In this document: positions 61,480-64,000 of the stretch, one piece after another
Layout: each line of letters begins with the position of its first letter
Numbering within the stretch: the stretch's first letter is position 1
Assembly (NCBI RefSeq): GCF_003985155.1
Contig: NZ_ML133687.1
Location: 620,001-684,000, forward strand
Length of the DNA stretch: 64,000 nucleotides
Source of the DNA: Rhizobium vallis
GTDB lineage: Bacteria > Pseudomonadota > Alphaproteobacteria > Rhizobiales > Rhizobiaceae
Reading direction: 5' to 3'
Notes under the pieces: model-generated
Told to the model about the DNA's origin: nothing
The model's database searches: none
What the model saw: the letters and a program-made list of their open reading frames with translations, nothing else
Translations under genes and position numbers: made by a program

Positions 61480-62304
61480 ATGATTGACAAGAAAACCGCG
61501 CTCGTCACGGGCGCATCCTCCGGAATGGGCAAGGCGATCGCCAAGCGCCTGCTCGCCGATGGCTACAGGGTCTACGTCGCCGCACGCCAGGTCGAGAAGA
61601 TGGAGGAGCTTGCCCGGCTGGGCGCAACGCCCTTGCGCATGGACATATCGAAGGAAGATGAGATCAAAGCCGCGGTCGAAACCATTCTGGCGGAAGTCGG
61701 CGTTATCGACGTGCTCGTCAACAATGCCGGTTTCGGGCTCTACGGCCCGGTCGAGGAGATCGGTATCGACGAAGCCCGCTATCAGTTCGAGGTGAACATG
61801 TTCGGCCCCGCCCGGCTGACGCAGCTTCTGCTTCCGGCGATGCGGGAGAAAGGCGCCGGCACGATCGTCAACATCACCTCCATGGGCGGCAAGATTTACA
61901 CCCTGCTCGGCGCTTGGTACCACGCCACCAAGCATGCGCTTGAAGGTTGGTCGGATTGCCTGCGGCTGGAGCTTGCTCCGTTCGGTATCCGGGTCGTGAT
62001 TGTCGAACCGGGCCTGATCGAGACGGGATTTGGCGATGTCGTTGCCGACGGGCTGCTCAAGCGTTCGGGGAAGGGCCCCTATGCTAAGGTCACTCAGGCG
62101 GTCGCCAGGTCGACGCGTGCCGCTTATGGCAATGGCAGCGGCACCGATCCCGGCGTCATCGCCGATATCGTTTCCAAGGCGGCCAAGGCAAAGAGGCCGC
62201 GCACCCGCTACGTTGCCGGCAAATATGCCAAGCCAATGATCATGATCCGCAAATGGTTCGGCGACCGTATCTTCGACCGTGTGATCATGAGCCAGATGCG
62301 ATAA
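61480..62304 (+). CDS. Short-chain dehydrogenase/reductase
   Basis: A 274-residue classical SDR. The cofactor motif TGASSGMGKAIA is at residues 10-21 and NNAGFGLYG near 87. The catalytic Ser (NITSMGGKIYT near 134) and YHATK (near 147) complete the site. The basic ARQVEKMEELARLG segment after strand 2 suggests NADP preference. RBS GAGAGG. It makes an operon with the AraC-type regulator 11 nt downstream. Substrate unknown. Confidence 0.92.
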   Translation: MIDKKTALVTGASSGMGKAIAKRLLADGYRVYVAARQVEKMEELARLGATPLRMDISKEDEIKAAVETILAEVGVIDVLVNNAGFGLYGPVEEIGIDEARYQFEVNMFGPARLTQLLLPAMREKGAGTIVNITSMGGKIYTLLGAWYHATKHALEGWSDCLRLELAPFGIRVVIVEPGLIETGFGDVVADGLLKRSGKGPYAKVTQAVARSTRAAYGNGSGTDPGVIADIVSKAAKAKRPRTRYVAGKYAKPMIMIRKWFGDRIFDRVIMSQMR

Positions 62305-62315
62305 GGGAGGCAGCC

Positions 62316-63362
62316 ATGAGCGGAGCGCCGGCAGACAGGTGCAAGATACCGCGGGCTTTCTGGCTTGCGGTCGAACATGTCGGTGTGCCGCCGGCAGCAC
62401 TGCTGCGCCAGGCGCGCCTGCCGGCAACACTGCATCTGAATGGCCAGGGTCTGGTGAGCACGGCGCAGTTCTTTGCCCTGTGGCGGGCGCTGGAAGAGCT
62501 GACGGCGGATCCGGGCCTCGGGATCAAGCTGGTTGAATCGGCGGAAACTGCCGTACACCCGCCCTCGAGCCTCGCGGCTTTCCATGCCCGCGACTATCGG
62601 GACGGCCTGTCCCGGTTAGCCCGGTTCAAGCGGCTTTGTACCCCCGAGCAACTGCACTTTTCCGAGCAGGGCGGGGAATGCGCGATCAAGGTCGAGTGGC
62701 TTTACGCGGCCGAACCTGAGCCGGCAATCGCTGTGGATGTCGACTTCGCCACGCTGGTTGAACTGGGCCGTCGTGGCACGGGACAGCGGCTGACGCCGGT
62801 TCGCGTCGAATTCCAGCGCGCCGATCCGCAGAGCGAAGCGCATCGGTCCTATTTCGGATGTCCCGTCCTATATGGGCAATCTCGCAACGCTCTGATCCTC
62901 AAATCCGCTGATCTCGACCGGCCTTTTCCCGGGCACAATCCGGAACTACTCGAACTTCTCACGCCCGCCCTTGCCTCGGCGCTTGGCGAAATCCAGGCGC
63001 GCAATTCGATCCGGGAGCAGGTCAAGATCGTTCTGAAGAGAAGCCTGGCGAGCGGCCGGCCGGAACTGTCCGACGTGGCTTTCGACCTGGGCATGAGCGA
63101 GCGCACGCTGCAACGCCGGATCACCGATGAGGGCTCGACCTTCCGCGAGTTGCTCGTCGAAGCACGTCAGGAATTGGGAAGGCAATTGCTCTCCGATCCC
63201 TCAGCCGGGATTGACGAGGTGGCGTGCCTGCTCGGCTACCAGGATACAAGCTCCTTCTATCGCGCTTTCCGCGATTGGGAAGGTGTGACGCCCAACCAGT
63301 GGCGGGAGCGCTATGTACAGGACGTCGGAACCCGTCCGGCCCCCGACGTCTCGATGCATTAG
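62316..63362 (+). CDS. AraC-family transcriptional regulator
   Basis: A 348-residue regulator. The N-terminal 230 residues are an arabinose-binding-like domain (PF12625 type: FWLAVEHVGVPPAALLRQARLP). The C-terminal part carries the two HTH motifs (ELSDVAFDLGMSERTLQRRI and GIDEVACLLGYQDTSSFYRAFRDWEGVTPNQWRE). ATG 62316 follows RBS AAGGGAGG. It lies 11 nt after the SDR gene and probably controls it. Confidence 0.9.
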   Translation: MSGAPADRCKIPRAFWLAVEHVGVPPAALLRQARLPATLHLNGQGLVSTAQFFALWRALEELTADPGLGIKLVESAETAVHPPSSLAAFHARDYRDGLSRLARFKRLCTPEQLHFSEQGGECAIKVEWLYAAEPEPAIAVDVDFATLVELGRRGTGQRLTPVRVEFQRADPQSEAHRSYFGCPVLYGQSRNALILKSADLDRPFPGHNPELLELLTPALASALGEIQARNSIREQVKIVLKRSLASGRPELSDVAFDLGMSERTLQRRITDEGSTFRELLVEARQELGRQLLSDPSAGIDEVACLLGYQDTSSFYRAFRDWEGVTPNQWRERYVQDVGTRPAPDVSMH

Positions 63363-63366
63363 TCCG

Positions 63367-63834
63367 TCATGCCGCGAGGATGGTGATCCCGTAGGCGTTG
63401 GCCGCCGCCGTCATCCGGGCGATGGTCTCAGTCGAAGGGCTGGTCTTGGGCGGCTCGGTCGCACCTTCCGCTTCGATGAACTCGGCCATTTCTAGATCGA
63501 CGACCGCGGAAAAAACCGCGGGCACGTCGCCGCGGTTGGCATAACCATGCACCACGAAAGGCGGGATGGTAACGATGTCGCCGGCGCTGGCCTCGATCTC
63601 TTCGGGACCGTTGTCGGTCAGGCGCCAGATCGTCAGGCTTCCCTCGAGAATGCGGAACACCTCAGGGCTCGCATGCGCATGTTTCGGCGTCCGGCTGCCT
63701 GATGGCACGGTGACGTCGAAGATGTTCAGCCAGGTTCCGCTGATCCGGAGCCGTCGCTCGACCCGATCACCGAGCACGAAGAAGCGCTTCGCCTCTTCGC
63801 CGGCATGCATTTTCACAAATGAGTTGGACATCAT
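63367..63834 (-). CDS. Cupin-domain protein
   Basis: A 155-residue single-domain cupin. Motif 1 is GSRTPKHAHASPEVFRILEGSL near residue 47 (two His and one Glu as possible metal ligands), and motif 2 is AGDIVTIPPFVVHGYANRG near residue 85 (His ligand). It could be an enzyme or a small-molecule binding protein. Two neighbouring ATG codons (63834, 63831) are possible starts; the RBS is weak. It converges with the AraC gene, 4 nt apart. Confidence 0.85.
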   Translation of the reverse strand: MMSNSFVKMHAGEEAKRFFVLGDRVERRLRISGTWLNIFDVTVPSGSRTPKHAHASPEVFRILEGSLTIWRLTDNGPEEIEASAGDIVTIPPFVVHGYANRGDVPAVFSAVVDLEMAEFIEAEGATEPPKTSPSTETIARMTAAANAYGITILAA

Positions 63835-64000
63835 GTCTCTTTCTTTTTCTTACGGGCTTTTCTTACAGGCCCTTTCTTGCGGGCGCAGCCGTTAAACCCT
63901 TGCGCCGCCTTTGGCAACCGCCCTTTTGTCGGGGGGCACCGCGGGCAAACAGCTCCGGCACGGGATACATATCCGCGAATCCGGCGGGGCTGATATCGGT
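63835..64000. other. Right edge, possible 3' end of a minus-strand gene
   Basis: All three minus-strand frames are open from the window edge for 40-55 codons; one ends near 63891, another near 63861, the third runs into the cupin start. Without the rest of the sequence I cannot tell which, if any, is coding. The base runs around 63840-63870 (TTTCTT-rich) look like a non-coding spacer. Confidence 0.3.

Overview
The window looks like chromosomal DNA from an alphaproteobacterium of the Rhizobium etli / R. leguminosarum group. The base composition is GC-rich. The genes are typical of that group: an APS-type cysH next to cysD and cysN, betIBA, a Rhizobium-type (class 3) asparaginase, ohrR/ohr, cspA close to rpsU, a HerA-like DUF853 helicase, the exonuclease and ATP-dependent ligase pair, and paired YkuD proteins. 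This placement comes from recognising protein families by eye, not from a search. I found no prophage, insertion sequence, CRISPR array or rRNA operon; the only RNA gene I can support is tRNA-Pro(CGG).

Layout. 1-5.6 kb: the 3' part of an acyltransferase/acyl-ACP synthetase, a lipoprotein, tRNA-Pro, two small hypothetical genes and a DegP/HtrA protease. 6-8.2 kb: a LacI-type regulator and a secreted hydrolase. 8.4-12.6 kb: the assimilatory sulfate genes cysH-cysD-cysN on the minus strand, facing a divergent Rrf2 regulator. 12.6-16.6 kb: glycine betaine synthesis, betI-betB-betA, with a clear operator in front of betI. 16.7-30.7 kb: a run of small units, including an HdeD-like membrane protein, an orphan ParD, an EAL-CBS-GGDEF protein, a quinone oxidoreductase, two MFS exporters (one facing a Cys-rich regulator), asparaginase, a DeoR regulator facing a DUF4406 gene, two GSTs and a LysR regulator. 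30.7-38.2 kb: a Tat-exported repeat protein, a PAS-GAF-GGDEF-EAL protein, a glycerophosphodiesterase, an alpha/beta hydrolase and a TPR-PRMT-like methyltransferase.

38.3-45.8 kb: the nuclease/ligase DNA-repair pair, a hydrolase, two tandem L,D-transpeptidases, then cspA, a small conserved gene, rpsU, an array of short hairpins and a basic small protein. 45.8-49.6 kb: ohrR/ohr back to back with a second MarR regulator and a DUF899-DUF1579-VOC operon. 49.7-53.7 kb: two ABC-F ATPases with a membrane hydrolase between them; the first ABC-F gene has a 23-codon leader ORF and hairpins. 53.9-64 kb: the HerA-like helicase, small proteins, a Nudix hydrolase, zwf, tam, a CorC/CNNM transporter, an SDR/AraC pair and a cupin protein.

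Themes are stress and redox defence (DegP, Ohr, GSTs, DUF899, bet genes), c-di-GMP signalling, sulfur assimilation and DNA repair. Many regulators sit divergent to their probable targets with visible palindromes between them. A family of GC-rich palindromic repeats recurs between betB and betA and upstream of the ligase gene. The most unusual signals are the leader-peptide/hairpin arrangement before the ABC-F gene at 51.2-51.4 kb and the tandem hairpin array after rpsU at 45.4-45.5 kb.
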